DNA from: Jannaschia sp. S6380
GTDB lineage: Bacteria; Pseudomonadota; Alphaproteobacteria; Rhodobacterales; Rhodobacteraceae
DNA: 64,000 bases
Assembly: GCF_023015695.1 (NCBI RefSeq)
Contig: NZ_JALKAS010000002.1
Location: 640,501-704,500, forward strand
Reading direction: 5' to 3'
In this document: piece after piece, positions 44,199 to 52,983 of the stretch
How the letters are laid out: each line of letters starts with the position of its first letter
Numbering within the stretch: the first letter of the stretch is position 1
The notes under the pieces: generated by a model
Database searches by the model: none
Told to the model about the DNA's origin: nothing
Seen by the model: the letters and a program-made list of their open reading frames with translations, nothing else
Made by a program: the position numbers and the translations under genes

Positions 44199-44450
44199 TC
44201 AGCGCGGCGCGCGCTCCACCGCGTCCGCCATCCGGCGCGTGTTGTGATAGATCCCGAGGCCCAGATACATACCGCCCCCGATCAGGACCAAGTAGAGCGA
44301 TCCGCCGATCAGGATGCCGATCGCTGCGAGAAATCCGCCGCCGTTGTCGGTCAGCGCCGCGATGAGGGCCGCGATGACGACGCCGATGGCGCCGAGGATC
44401 ACGATGATGCCGACGAGCATGTCGAAGGCGTTGATGAAGAAGTCGCGCAT
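44199..44450 (-). CDS. Small membrane protein, unknown
   Basis: 83 residues with two hydrophobic helices (MLVGIIVILGAIGVVIAALI and AIGILIGGSLYLVLIGGGMY). Ends 4 bp after the opposing small gene. No recognised domain. Could be a DUF4282-like small membrane protein; the opening MRDFFINAFD and the two helices fit that group loosely. Confidence 0.6.
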   Translation of the reverse strand: MRDFFINAFDMLVGIIVILGAIGVVIAALIAALTDNGGGFLAAIGILIGGSLYLVLIGGGMYLGLGIYHNTRRMADAVERAPR

Positions 44451-44664
44451 GAAACGGGTCCGGTCCTAAGTGTTATCGTGCAGGTCGCCCCGGTTCTTCG
44501 GATGGTTTTGGTGCAATCGAATGGCAGGCTCGTGGAAGAACGAAGGCCTTCGCACCGCATCCCGACGATGCGTCCGCGGGTTCGGCGGTTCGGGTCACCG
44601 CGGAGACCGCAAACTCTTCTGGAACCCCTCCGCCATGGACGGCGGCGCTCGTGGCAAAGCCTCG

Positions 44665-46035
44665 TCAATAGCTGCGTTCGGCGTAGATCCGTGTCAGGTC
44701 GCCGTCCCAGGGGCCATGATAGTCATCCAGAAGTTCGTCCGCCGGGACCTTGCCCGTCTCGACCGATTCTCGCAGCGCGTTCAGGAAATGGGTCTCGTCC
44801 GGGACGAGGCCGCCCGCGCCCGGCATCGCGCGGGCCTTCAGCCCGGCCTCGGCGATGTCGAGGCATTCGCGCGCCAGATCGTGCATCCGGACGCCGCCGG
44901 CCTCGGCCTGCAGGCCTGCCTCGCTGGCCGCGACGCGAAGCGCCAGCCGCGTCTCCTGGTCCCAGTTCTTTGCCAGATCCCAGGCTGCGTCGAGCGAGGA
45001 TTGATCGTAGAGCAAGCCCACCCAGAACGCCGGCAGGGCGCAGAGCCGCCGCCAAGGTCCGCCGTCGGCGCCGCGCATCTCCATGTATTTCTTGATCCGC
45101 GCCTCGGGGAACAGCGTCGTCAGGTGGTCCGCCCAATCCGAAAGCGTCGGTTTCTCGCCCGGCAGGGCCGGCAGTTCGCCCTTCAGGAAATCGCGAAAGG
45201 ACATGCCCAGCGCATCCACGTATTCCCCATTGCGATAGACGAAATACATCGGCGTATCGAGGGCGTACTGGACCCAGGCCTCAAACCCGAACCCGTCGTC
45301 GAAGACGAAGGATGGGATGCCCGTGCGGTCGGCATCCAGGTCTCGCCAGACGCGGCTGCGCCAGGACTTGTGCCCGTTCGGCTTGCCTTCGAAAAACGGC
45401 GAGTTGGCGAACAGCGCGGTCGCCACCGATTGCAGCGACAGCGCCACGCGCAGCTTCTGGACCATGTCGGACTCGGATGCGAAGTCGAGGTTGACCTGCA
45501 CCGTCGTCGTGCGCCGCATCATGACCCGGCCCATCGTGCCGACGCGGCCCATATAGGCGTCCATCAGCTTGTAGCGGCCCTTTGGCATCAACGGCATGTC
45601 CTCATGCCGCCAGATCGGTGCGGCGCCGAGACCGATGAAGCCCGCGCCGATTTCGTCGGCAATCGATTTGACCTCGCGCAGGTGGTCGTTCACCTCGTCA
45701 CAGGTCTGGTGGATCGTCTCCACCTGCGCGCCCGACAGTTCCAGCGCCCCGCCTGGCTCCAGCGAGACGTTGGCGCCGCCCTTCTCCAGGCCGATTAGCT
45801 TGCCGCCCTCCTCCACCGGCGCCCAGCCGTAGCGATCGCGCAGGCCCGACAGGACAGCGTGGATGGAGCGCGCGCCCTCGTAGGGCAGGGGGCGCAGCGT
45901 GTCCTTGCAGTAGCCGAACTTCTCGTGCTCGGTGCCGATCCGCCATTCGCTGCGGGGCTTGCAGCCCGACGCGAGGTAGCCGGCCAGCTGGTCGTGGGAC
46001 TCAATCGGGCCGCCGCCGGATTGGGGAATGGACAT
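44665..46035 (-). CDS. gshA: Glutamate-cysteine ligase, plant/alphaproteobacterial type
   Basis: 456 residues. First step of glutathione synthesis. Landmarks of the GCS2/plant-like class: GTEHEKFGYC, LEPGGALELSGAQ, MRRTTTVQVNLDF, NSPFFEGKPNG, SWRSRVW and EMRGADGGPW. Consistent with the glutathione-linked enzymes nearby (GST, cyclotransferase). Downstream 214 bp (44451-44664) carries nothing I can identify. Confidence 0.94.
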   Translation of the reverse strand: MSIPQSGGGPIESHDQLAGYLASGCKPRSEWRIGTEHEKFGYCKDTLRPLPYEGARSIHAVLSGLRDRYGWAPVEEGGKLIGLEKGGANVSLEPGGALELSGAQVETIHQTCDEVNDHLREVKSIADEIGAGFIGLGAAPIWRHEDMPLMPKGRYKLMDAYMGRVGTMGRVMMRRTTTVQVNLDFASESDMVQKLRVALSLQSVATALFANSPFFEGKPNGHKSWRSRVWRDLDADRTGIPSFVFDDGFGFEAWVQYALDTPMYFVYRNGEYVDALGMSFRDFLKGELPALPGEKPTLSDWADHLTTLFPEARIKKYMEMRGADGGPWRRLCALPAFWVGLLYDQSSLDAAWDLAKNWDQETRLALRVAASEAGLQAEAGGVRMHDLARECLDIAEAGLKARAMPGAGGLVPDETHFLNALRESVETGKVPADELLDDYHGPWDGDLTRIYAERSY

Positions 46036-46083
46036 CTGCGGCCTCCATGCGCGTGTTGGATCGTGACTGCGGGCGGGGCCGCC

Positions 46084-46596
46084 TCAAGTCAAGGCGCGGT
46101 GCCCCGCGCGCTGCCAGACGATGACGGTGCCGGGCGTGCGGCCCTGAGCGGCGCGCACCATCGCCCCGGTGTCGAGCCCCGGAAGCGGGGCCAGGCCGTC
46201 CAGCAGACGTTCGGCGCCGGCGGCGCCTTCGGGGATCAGGAGCGGACGTCCGCCGACATGTTCGAGCCGCCAGAATGCCTCGCCGGTGGCGGTCCGCCGG
46301 AACGCGACCTGGGCGATGTCGTCGAGATCGGCACTGCCGCCGATGACGGGACCGAGATAGGTGATCCGTCCCTCGTCCAGTTCGACCACGCCGGGCGAGT
46401 CGATATCGTGGCGGAACCGCGCCAGCCGGATGCCCGACAAGAGCAGGACGCTGCCCACGCCGGCCGCGACCGCGCCCAGAAGCGCGGGCAACCCGTAGGA
46501 CGCGAGCCAGAGCCACCCTCCGCCCGCGACCGCGCTCGCCCCGATCAATGCCTCGCGCCAGCGGGTCAGCGCGGCAATTACCTCGGGGCGGATCAC
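46084..46596 (-). CDS. Membrane protein of unknown function
   Basis: 170 residues. Two adjoining hydrophobic segments at about 18-55, then a soluble C-domain (about 60-170) with VVELDEGRITYLGPVIGG and a PH-like strand pattern. ATG overlaps the rsmE stop as ATGA, so translationally coupled to rsmE. The conserved placement next to rsmE is usual in the group, but function is unknown. Confidence 0.7.
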   Translation of the reverse strand: MIRPEVIAALTRWREALIGASAVAGGGWLWLASYGLPALLGAVAAGVGSVLLLSGIRLARFRHDIDSPGVVELDEGRITYLGPVIGGSADLDDIAQVAFRRTATGEAFWRLEHVGGRPLLIPEGAAGAERLLDGLAPLPGLDTGAMVRAAQGRTPGTVIVWQRAGHRALT

Positions 46597-47333
46597 GGCC
46601 AGTCACCCTTTGCGGCCTGCCACAGGGTCAGCGCCGCGACGGCGGCGGTGTCGGCGCGCAGGATCCGGGGGCCCAGCGAGATGGCCACCGCCCGGTCCAT
46701 GCCACGCAGGCGTTTGCGTTCCTCGGTGGCGAAGCCGCCTTCGGGACCGATCAGGATCGCGGCGGGGGCAGGGGGCAAGGGACCGTCCGCCCCCGCGCCG
46801 TCCGACCAAGCCGGGTCGTCCGACAGTGCCTCGTCGGCGAAGATGAGGGTGCGGTCGTCGGGCCAGCCATCCAGCAACCGGCCCAGCGTTGCGATCTCGG
46901 CCACCTCGGGCACGTAGGTGCCACCGCACTGCTCCGCCGCCTCGACCGCATGGGCCTGCAGCCGGTCGCGGCGGATGCGCTCCGAATTGGTGAACCGCGT
47001 CGCCACCGGCAGGATGCGCGCGGCCCCCAGTTCGGTCGCCTTCTCGACGATGAAATCGGTCCGCGCCTTCTTGATCGGGGCAAAGACCAGCCAGATGTCG
47101 GGCGGATCGCGCTGTGCGGCGACCCGTTCCTCCACCGTCAGCGTGCCGCCGCGCTTGGAGGCGGTGTCGATCCGCGCCCGCCAGGCGCCCGACGCGCCGT
47201 CGAACACCGTCAGAGTGTCACCCGGCGACAGGCGCATGACGCCCGACAGGTAGTGCGCCTGATCGCGCGTGAGCGCGGCCGGTTGTCCCGCCCCCAGCGG
47301 ACCGGTTATGTGCAGCCTGACCTTGCTGTCCAT
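46593..47333 (-). CDS. rsmE: 16S rRNA (uracil-1498-N3)-methyltransferase
   Basis: 246 residues. SPOUT methyltransferase: N-terminal PUA-like domain with HYLSGVMRLSPGD.L.VFDG, C-terminal knot with ILIGPEGGFATEE and LGPRILRADTAAVAAL. Methylates U1498 of 16S rRNA. Divergent from ubiA across 14 bp only, so their promoters must overlap the coding ends. Confidence 0.93.
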   Translation of the reverse strand: MDSKVRLHITGPLGAGQPAALTRDQAHYLSGVMRLSPGDTLTVFDGASGAWRARIDTASKRGGTLTVEERVAAQRDPPDIWLVFAPIKKARTDFIVEKATELGAARILPVATRFTNSERIRRDRLQAHAVEAAEQCGGTYVPEVAEIATLGRLLDGWPDDRTLIFADEALSDDPAWSDGAGADGPLPPAPAAILIGPEGGFATEERKRLRGMDRAVAISLGPRILRADTAAVAALTLWQAAKGDWP

Positions 47334-47347
47334 GGGGCCCCTTCTCG

Positions 47348-48289
47348 ATGAGCGACACTTCCGATCAAGGGCAGGTGGCCGACGCCGTCAAGGGCAACTG
47401 GGTCGATACGCACGCGCCGACCGCGCTGCGGCCCTATCTGCGTCTTTCTCGGGCCGACCGCCCGATCGGCACTTGGCTGCTGCTTCTGCCCTGCTGGTGG
47501 GGGCTGACGCTGGCGGTCGCGGCGACGGGGTTCCGTCCGTTCGACATCTGGATCGCGCTTGGCTGCGCGATCGGGGCGTTCCTGATGCGCGGCGCGGGCT
47601 GCACGTGGAACGATTTCACCGACCGGGACATCGACGGGGCCGTTGCCCGGACCCGGTCGCGGCCGATCCCGTCGGGCCAGGTGACGCTACGGGGTGCGTT
47701 GGCCTGGATGGTCGCGCAGGTCGCGCTGGCGGCGCTGATCCTGTTCACCTTCGCGCCGGCCGCCATCGCCCTGGGACTTGTCGCGTTGGGTCCGGTGGCG
47801 ATCTACCCCTTCGCCAAGCGGTTCACCTGGTGGCCGCAGCTCTTTCTCGGCATCGCCTTCAACTGGGGCGCATTGCTGGCCTGGGCCGCGCATACCGGGG
47901 CGCTGACGTGGCCACCGGTCTTCCTTTATCTGGGCGGGATCGCCTGGACCCTCTTCTACGACACGATCTACGCCTATCAGGACGTCGAGGACGACGCGCT
48001 GATCGGCGTCAAGTCGACGGCACGGCGGTTCGGCGACCGGCCGACGCCCTGGCTGCGCGCCTTCGCGGCGGGGACGGTACTGCTTATGGGGGCCGCGACC
48101 CTGGTGGCGCTGCCCGTGCTTCCGGCGATGGTGGCGCTTTGCGGCGTATGGGCGATGGGATGGCATCTGGCCTGGCAACTGGCGCGGCTGGACATCGACG
48201 ATGCAGACACCTGCCTGCGACTGTTCCGGTCGAACCGGACGGCGGGCCTGATCCCCCTGCCGTTTTTCGCCATCGCGGCGCTGCTGTGA
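47348..48289 (+). CDS. ubiA: 4-hydroxybenzoate polyprenyltransferase
   Basis: 313 residues, multi-pass membrane enzyme of ubiquinone synthesis. The two aspartate-rich motifs are present: NDFTDRDIDGAVARTRSRP and YDTIYAYQDVEDD. It couples the isoprenoid tail to 4-hydroxybenzoate. N-terminal PYLRLSRADRPIGTWLLLLP is typical. Confidence 0.95.
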   Translation: MSDTSDQGQVADAVKGNWVDTHAPTALRPYLRLSRADRPIGTWLLLLPCWWGLTLAVAATGFRPFDIWIALGCAIGAFLMRGAGCTWNDFTDRDIDGAVARTRSRPIPSGQVTLRGALAWMVAQVALAALILFTFAPAAIALGLVALGPVAIYPFAKRFTWWPQLFLGIAFNWGALLAWAAHTGALTWPPVFLYLGGIAWTLFYDTIYAYQDVEDDALIGVKSTARRFGDRPTPWLRAFAAGTVLLMGAATLVALPVLPAMVALCGVWAMGWHLAWQLARLDIDDADTCLRLFRSNRTAGLIPLPFFAIAALL

Positions 48290-48343
48290 TTGCCCCTGCC
48301 GGACCGGACCGTTAGTCAGACGCGAGAGAACCGCCGGATACCC

Positions 48344-50362
48344 ATGAGCCGTAAACGCACATTCGCCACCATCGCCGCCTTCGGGCTGGCCGTCGTGGCT
48401 TCCTCTGGCGCGGCCTGGTACGGGGCCGCCTATGTGGAGACCTCCTCGCACGAGGCCGTCCGTCAGATCCTGGCCCGCAACGACCTGGGCTGGGCCGAGG
48501 TCGAGACCGACGGCCTCCAGCTGGTCCTGCTGGGAACCGCCCCCGACGAACCCGCGCGGTTTCGCGCCATCACCAGTGCCGGTGCGGTCGTCGACCCCGG
48601 CCGCATCATCGATGCGATGGAGGTGGCCGAGCGGCGGACAACGCTTGCGCCGCGCTTCTCGCTGGAGATACTGCGCAACGACCGCGGGGTGTCGGTCATC
48701 GGCCTCGTTCCCGCCGAAGGGGGGGCCGAAGTGCTGGACGACGCGCTGGCCGACGCCGGCGGCGGCACCGCGCTCGAAGTCACGAACATGGTCGAGACGG
48801 CGGACTATCCCGTCCCGCCGTCCTGGGAGGAAACCCTGCGTTTTGCCCTGGCCACGCTCGAGGATCTGCCCCGCTCCAAGGTGTCCGTCGCGCCCGGGCG
48901 GGTGACCGTCACTGCCGTGGCCGACAGCGACGACGAGAAGCTGCGGCTGGAGCGCGACCTGAACCGCGCCAAGCCGGACGATCTGGTCCTCACGCTGGAC
49001 ATCGCCGCACCCCGGCCGGTCATCACGCCTTTCACGCTGCGTTTCATCATCCCGTCTCAGGGGGCGCCGCGCTTCGATGCCTGCGCGGTCGACACGGCGG
49101 CGGCCGAGGCGCGTATCCTCTCGGCGGCGCGCGACGCGGGCTTCGACGGCCGGGCGAATTGCGTGGTCGCGCTGGGCGTGCCGTCGGCGTCCTGGGGCGT
49201 CGCGGCCGCCGAGGGGATCGCCGCATTGGCCGAGATTGGTGGCGGCGCGCTGACGCTGTCGGATGCCGACGTCTCGCTCGTCGCGCGCGAGGGCACCGAT
49301 CGGGCGCTGTTCGACACCGTGGTGTCGGAGTTGGAGACCGCGCTGCCGGACCTGTTCGTGCTGTCCGCCGTCCTGCCGGAGCCCACGCAGATCGACGGCA
49401 CCGGCGAGGGGGACACCGGCACGCCGGAATTCGTCGCCACCCTGTCGCCGGAGGGGCAGGTGCAGTTGCGCGGCCGCCTGTACGACGAGACGCAGGAGGC
49501 CGCGGTCGTGAGCTATGGGCGTGCCCTGTTCGGCGTGTCCAACACCTATATCGCCACGCGCGAGGATGCGTCGCTGCCGCAGGGCTGGCCGGCGCGTGTG
49601 CTGGCGGGAATGGAGGCGCTGTCGCGACTGGAGAGCGGGAGCGTCGTCGTCCAGCCCGAACTGGTGGTCCTGCGCGGCCTGACGGGCGACAAGCAGGCCG
49701 AGGCGCGCATCTCGGGCCTGCTGTCGGACAAGCTGGGCGCCGAGGCCGATTTCCGGATCGACGTGCGCTACGACGAGGAGTTGGACCCGCTTCTGAACAT
49801 TCCCACGCCGGAGGAATGCGAGACGCAGCTCAACGCGATCCTGGTGGAGCAGAAACTGACATTCGCGCCCGGCGAGGCCGTGATCGAGGAGGCCGGCGAC
49901 GGTCAGCTCGGCCGCCTGAAGGAGAAGCTGGACGAATGCGTCCGCGCCGTGTTCGAGATCGGCGGCCATACCGACAGCCAGGGGCGCGAGGAGATGAACC
50001 TGTCACTGAGCCAGCAGCGCGCGGACGCGGTGCGCGCGGCCCTGATCTCGCGCGGGGTTTCTCCGCGCCAGCTCGTGTCGGAAGGTTACGGCGAGACGCA
50101 GCCGATCGCCGACAATGACAGCGAGGAGGGGCGCGAGACCAATCGCCGGATCACCTTCACGCTGCTGGGCCGGCGCGAAGTCGAGCCGTCGCCACTGGAC
50201 ATGCTGGCGTCACCGGGCGAGGACTTGCCGGCCGACGGGGAGGTCGTCGAGGCGGCCCCCGACACGCCGGTCGAGGATGCCCCCGCCGAGGGAGCCGAGG
50301 CCGCGCCTGCCGGCGATACCGAAACGTCCACGCCGGACGCCCGTGAAGGAGACGGCGAATGA
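48344..50362 (+). CDS. OmpA-family protein with BON-like repeats
   Basis: 672 residues. N-terminal hydrophobic segment (uncleaved anchor or signal), then a large periplasmic part with repeated alpha-beta units that resemble BON domains, and a C-terminal OmpA peptidoglycan-binding domain (about 530-610): FEIGGHTDSQGREEMNLSLS, RADAVRAALISRGV, YGETQPIADN and NRRI. Tail is acidic and low complexity (DAPAEGAEAAPAGDTETS). The next gene, coupled by an ATGA overlap, encodes a coiled-coil membrane protein, so the two likely form an envelope scaffold. Confidence 0.82.
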   Translation: MSRKRTFATIAAFGLAVVASSGAAWYGAAYVETSSHEAVRQILARNDLGWAEVETDGLQLVLLGTAPDEPARFRAITSAGAVVDPGRIIDAMEVAERRTTLAPRFSLEILRNDRGVSVIGLVPAEGGAEVLDDALADAGGGTALEVTNMVETADYPVPPSWEETLRFALATLEDLPRSKVSVAPGRVTVTAVADSDDEKLRLERDLNRAKPDDLVLTLDIAAPRPVITPFTLRFIIPSQGAPRFDACAVDTAAAEARILSAARDAGFDGRANCVVALGVPSASWGVAAAEGIAALAEIGGGALTLSDADVSLVAREGTDRALFDTVVSELETALPDLFVLSAVLPEPTQIDGTGEGDTGTPEFVATLSPEGQVQLRGRLYDETQEAAVVSYGRALFGVSNTYIATREDASLPQGWPARVLAGMEALSRLESGSVVVQPELVVLRGLTGDKQAEARISGLLSDKLGAEADFRIDVRYDEELDPLLNIPTPEECETQLNAILVEQKLTFAPGEAVIEEAGDGQLGRLKEKLDECVRAVFEIGGHTDSQGREEMNLSLSQQRADAVRAALISRGVSPRQLVSEGYGETQPIADNDSEEGRETNRRITFTLLGRREVEPSPLDMLASPGEDLPADGEVVEAAPDTPVEDAPAEGAEAAPAGDTETSTPDAREGDGE

Positions 50363-50682
50363 ACCGTACCGAATTCGTCATCGCGATCGCGGTCATCCTG
50401 TTCGTGGCATTCGTGCTGGGGTGGTTCGCCTCCTGGCTGGTCTATCGCTTCAGCCGCGTCACGACCTCGGACGTGGCCGAGCTGGAGGAGATGGCGAAGT
50501 CGCTGCACGACGCCGAAGAACAGCGCGACGAGGCCATCACCTATCTGCAGTATCGCGAGCAGGAGTTGCAGTCGAAGCTCTCGGGCACCGAGGCCGAACT
50601 GCGCGCGACTATGGAAGGCCTGCGCGAGGCCCGGCAGGAAGCGTCCGAACTTCGCGGCTATATCGAGTCGTTGAACGCCTGA
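50359..50682 (+). CDS. Coiled-coil single-pass membrane protein
   Basis: 107 residues. One membrane helix at about 7-28 (FVIAIAVILFVAFVLGWFAS), then a long heptad-rich coiled coil to the end (LEEMAKSLHDAEEQRDEA, REQELQSKLSGTEAELRATM). Start overlaps the OmpA-family stop. Likely partner of the upstream envelope protein; no domain assigned. Confidence 0.75.
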   Translation: MNRTEFVIAIAVILFVAFVLGWFASWLVYRFSRVTTSDVAELEEMAKSLHDAEEQRDEAITYLQYREQELQSKLSGTEAELRATMEGLREARQEASELRGYIESLNA

Positions 50683-50805
50683 GCCCGGGGCGCGCCGGGC
50701 GATCGGCAGCGTATCGCGGCGAATGCGTTCCGCTGACGTGGGATCGATGTGGCGCCAGCTGTCGAACGAGTTCGGTCCTGGTTGGCGATCTGCTAGACAG
50801 GCCGA

Positions 50806-51306
50806 ATGAAGACCCCCGATCGGTATGGCTTTCGCAAGGTGACGCCGGATGACCTCGATCTGCTCGCGGCGTGGCAGTCGAACCCGCATGTCCGTGAATG
50901 GTGGGATTCGGACGCGCGATATGACGCCGCCGACCTCGCCGACCCCCGTGTCGCGCGTTGGATCGTCTCGGTCGTCGGACGGCCCTTCGCATTCATGCAG
51001 GATTACACGGTTCACGGGTGGGACGAACACCATTTCGCCGATCTCCCCAGGGGGTCGCGGGGGATCGATCAGTATATCGGCGACCCCGGGATGGTCGATC
51101 TCGGGCACGGGTCGGCCTTTGTCCGCGCGCGAATGCAGGCGCTCTTCGACGAGGGGGCACCGGTGATCGCGACCGATCCGCACCCGGACAATGCGCGGGC
51201 GATCGCCGTCTACCGAAAACTGGGGTTCGCGCCGTTCGGACGACCCCGGGAAACGCGCTGGGGCCTGATCCTTCCGATGTCGGCCGAGAACCGAGGGGCG
51301 GCATAA
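50806..51306 (+). CDS. GNAT acetyltransferase, AAC(6')-like
   Basis: 166 residues. GNAT fold of the AAC(6')-Ib/RimI-like type: RKVTPDDLDLLAAWQSNPHV, then RGIDQYIGDPGMVDLGHGS (acetyl-CoA loop) and NARAIAVYRKLGF. Aminoglycoside acetylation is only suggested by family; most chromosomal members act on other amines or siderophores. Confidence 0.8.
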   Translation: MKTPDRYGFRKVTPDDLDLLAAWQSNPHVREWWDSDARYDAADLADPRVARWIVSVVGRPFAFMQDYTVHGWDEHHFADLPRGSRGIDQYIGDPGMVDLGHGSAFVRARMQALFDEGAPVIATDPHPDNARAIAVYRKLGFAPFGRPRETRWGLILPMSAENRGAA

Positions 51307-51449
51307 GTCGCGGAAGCTTCCGCGGCGCGGAAGATCAAGCCCGCCGCCAGCCCCCTGGCGACCCTGACACGGGCGCCGGAGCACCGGAACGGGCGGAACC
51401 GTCCCAGCCGCGCCCGCCGGGCCCGGCATCGCGGGGGCGGCGCGAGGCC

Positions 51450-52217
51450 TTACCGGTCCTTGTCGCCGTCCTCCTCCTCGTCATCGCCGCCTTCGGGGAT
51501 GTTGAAGAAGCTGTCCGCATCACGGACGTCGCGGTTGTCGGGCTTCTCGTCATCTTCGTTGCCCGACAGGCTGAACGTTTCCAGCCCGGACATGTTCGAC
51601 GGCATGCGCGGCTCGTCGCCATCCATGCCCAGGCTCTGCTCCGTCGAGACGAGCTTCCGGCGCTCGTCGTCGGACATCACTTCGCCCTCGGCGGCCTTCT
51701 TGGCGGCCGCTTTCTGGACGATGGCATCCAGTTCGGATTGCTTGCACAGGCCCAGAGCCACGGGATCGATCGGCTGGATGTTCTGGATGTTCCAATGCGT
51801 CCGCTCGCGGATCGCCTGGATCGTGGGCTTGGTCGTGCCGATCAGCTTGGAGATCTGCGCATCCGTCAGCTCGGGGTGGAACTTGACCAGCCACAGGATC
51901 GAGGCGGGCCGGTCCTGGCGCTTGGACAGCGGCGTATAGCGCGGCCCGCGGCGCTTCTCCTCGCCTTCGGAGGCGGGGTTGTGCAGCAGGCGCAGCTTGC
52001 GGGTCGGGTCCTTTTCGGCGGCCGCGATCTCGTCCGCGGTCAGCTGCTTGTTGGCGATCGGGTCGAACCCCTTGACGCCCACGGCCACGTCGCCATCGGC
52101 GATGCCCTGAACCTCCAGTTCGTGCAGGTCGCAGAAATCGCCGATCTGCTTGAAGCTGAGCGTGGTGTTGTCGACCAGCCAGACGGCGGTGGCTTTGGCC
52201 ATGATCGGTTTGTTCAT
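51450..52217 (-). CDS. trcR: Cell-cycle transcriptional regulator TrcR (DUF1013)
   Basis: 255 residues. Starts MNKPIMAKATAVWLVDN, the DUF1013/TrcR pattern, includes an HTH-like region (LSFKQIGDFCDLHELEVQ; DAQISKLIGTTKPTIQAIRE) and an acidic tail (EGGDDEEEDGDKDR). In Caulobacter the protein binds RNA polymerase and many promoters. ATG 52217 has a GGAAG site 7 bp upstream; an earlier in-frame ATG would add a few unmatched residues. Confidence 0.9.
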   Translation of the reverse strand: MNKPIMAKATAVWLVDNTTLSFKQIGDFCDLHELEVQGIADGDVAVGVKGFDPIANKQLTADEIAAAEKDPTRKLRLLHNPASEGEEKRRGPRYTPLSKRQDRPASILWLVKFHPELTDAQISKLIGTTKPTIQAIRERTHWNIQNIQPIDPVALGLCKQSELDAIVQKAAAKKAAEGEVMSDDERRKLVSTEQSLGMDGDEPRMPSNMSGLETFSLSGNEDDEKPDNRDVRDADSFFNIPEGGDDEEEDGDKDR

Positions 52218-52347
52218 CGGATCGCTTCCTTCAGACATGACTGTGGCGTCGCCCGGATCAGGGGCTGCGACCGGGGTCGCTTGTTCTCGCTTTCGGGGAA
52301 CTTGGGGCGCTATATAGGCCGCGCCGTCGCAATGGGAAAGACCCTGA

Positions 52348-52983
52348 ATGAACCGCCTGCTTCTCATTCTCCTGATGCTCTGGACCGCGCCCGTTTCCGC
52401 CGAGGGCGAGGCGCCGGGCGAGTTCGACTACTACGTGCTGTCGCTGAGTTGGACGCCGACCTGGTGCGCCCTCGAAGGCGATGGACGCGGGTCGCCGCAA
52501 TGCGATGCCGGACGGGGATACGGCTTCACGCTGCATGGCCTGTGGCCGCAATACGAGCGGGGCTGGCCCGACTATTGCCGAACCGCCGCGCGGCCCGCCA
52601 CCCGGGCGCAGACGCGGGCGATGGTCGACATCATGGGGTCGTCCGGCCTGGCGTTCCATCAATGGCGCAAGCACGGCACCTGTTCGGGTCTCGACGCGGA
52701 CACCTATTTTCGGACGTCCCGCGCGGCCTACGCGGCGGTGCGCCGGCCCGCGATCCTGCGGGACCTGGGGCGCGAGGTGGCGTTGCCCGCCCGCGTGGTC
52801 GAGGAGGCATTCCTGGAGGCCAATCCCGATTTTCATCCGGATGGCGTCACCGTGACCTGCCGCGCCGGCCGCATTCAGGAAGTGCGCATCTGCCTGACTC
52901 GCGAACTGGCGCCGCGGCGCTGCGGGTTCGATGTGGCGCGTGATTGCGCGCAGGTGGACGCGATCCTGTCGCCTATGCGCTAG
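52348..52983 (+). CDS. Ribonuclease T2 family protein
   Basis: 211 residues. Signal peptide (ending PVSAEG), then the two catalytic blocks of RNase T2: CAS I GFTLHGLWPQ with H63, and CAS II HQWRKHGTC with H104, K108 and H109. Several cysteines for disulphides, one of them in CAS II. Secreted or periplasmic RNA degradation, perhaps for phosphate or nucleotide supply. Convergent with the EAL gene (11-bp overlap). Confidence 0.9.
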   Translation: MNRLLLILLMLWTAPVSAEGEAPGEFDYYVLSLSWTPTWCALEGDGRGSPQCDAGRGYGFTLHGLWPQYERGWPDYCRTAARPATRAQTRAMVDIMGSSGLAFHQWRKHGTCSGLDADTYFRTSRAAYAAVRRPAILRDLGREVALPARVVEEAFLEANPDFHPDGVTVTCRAGRIQEVRICLTRELAPRRCGFDVARDCAQVDAILSPMR

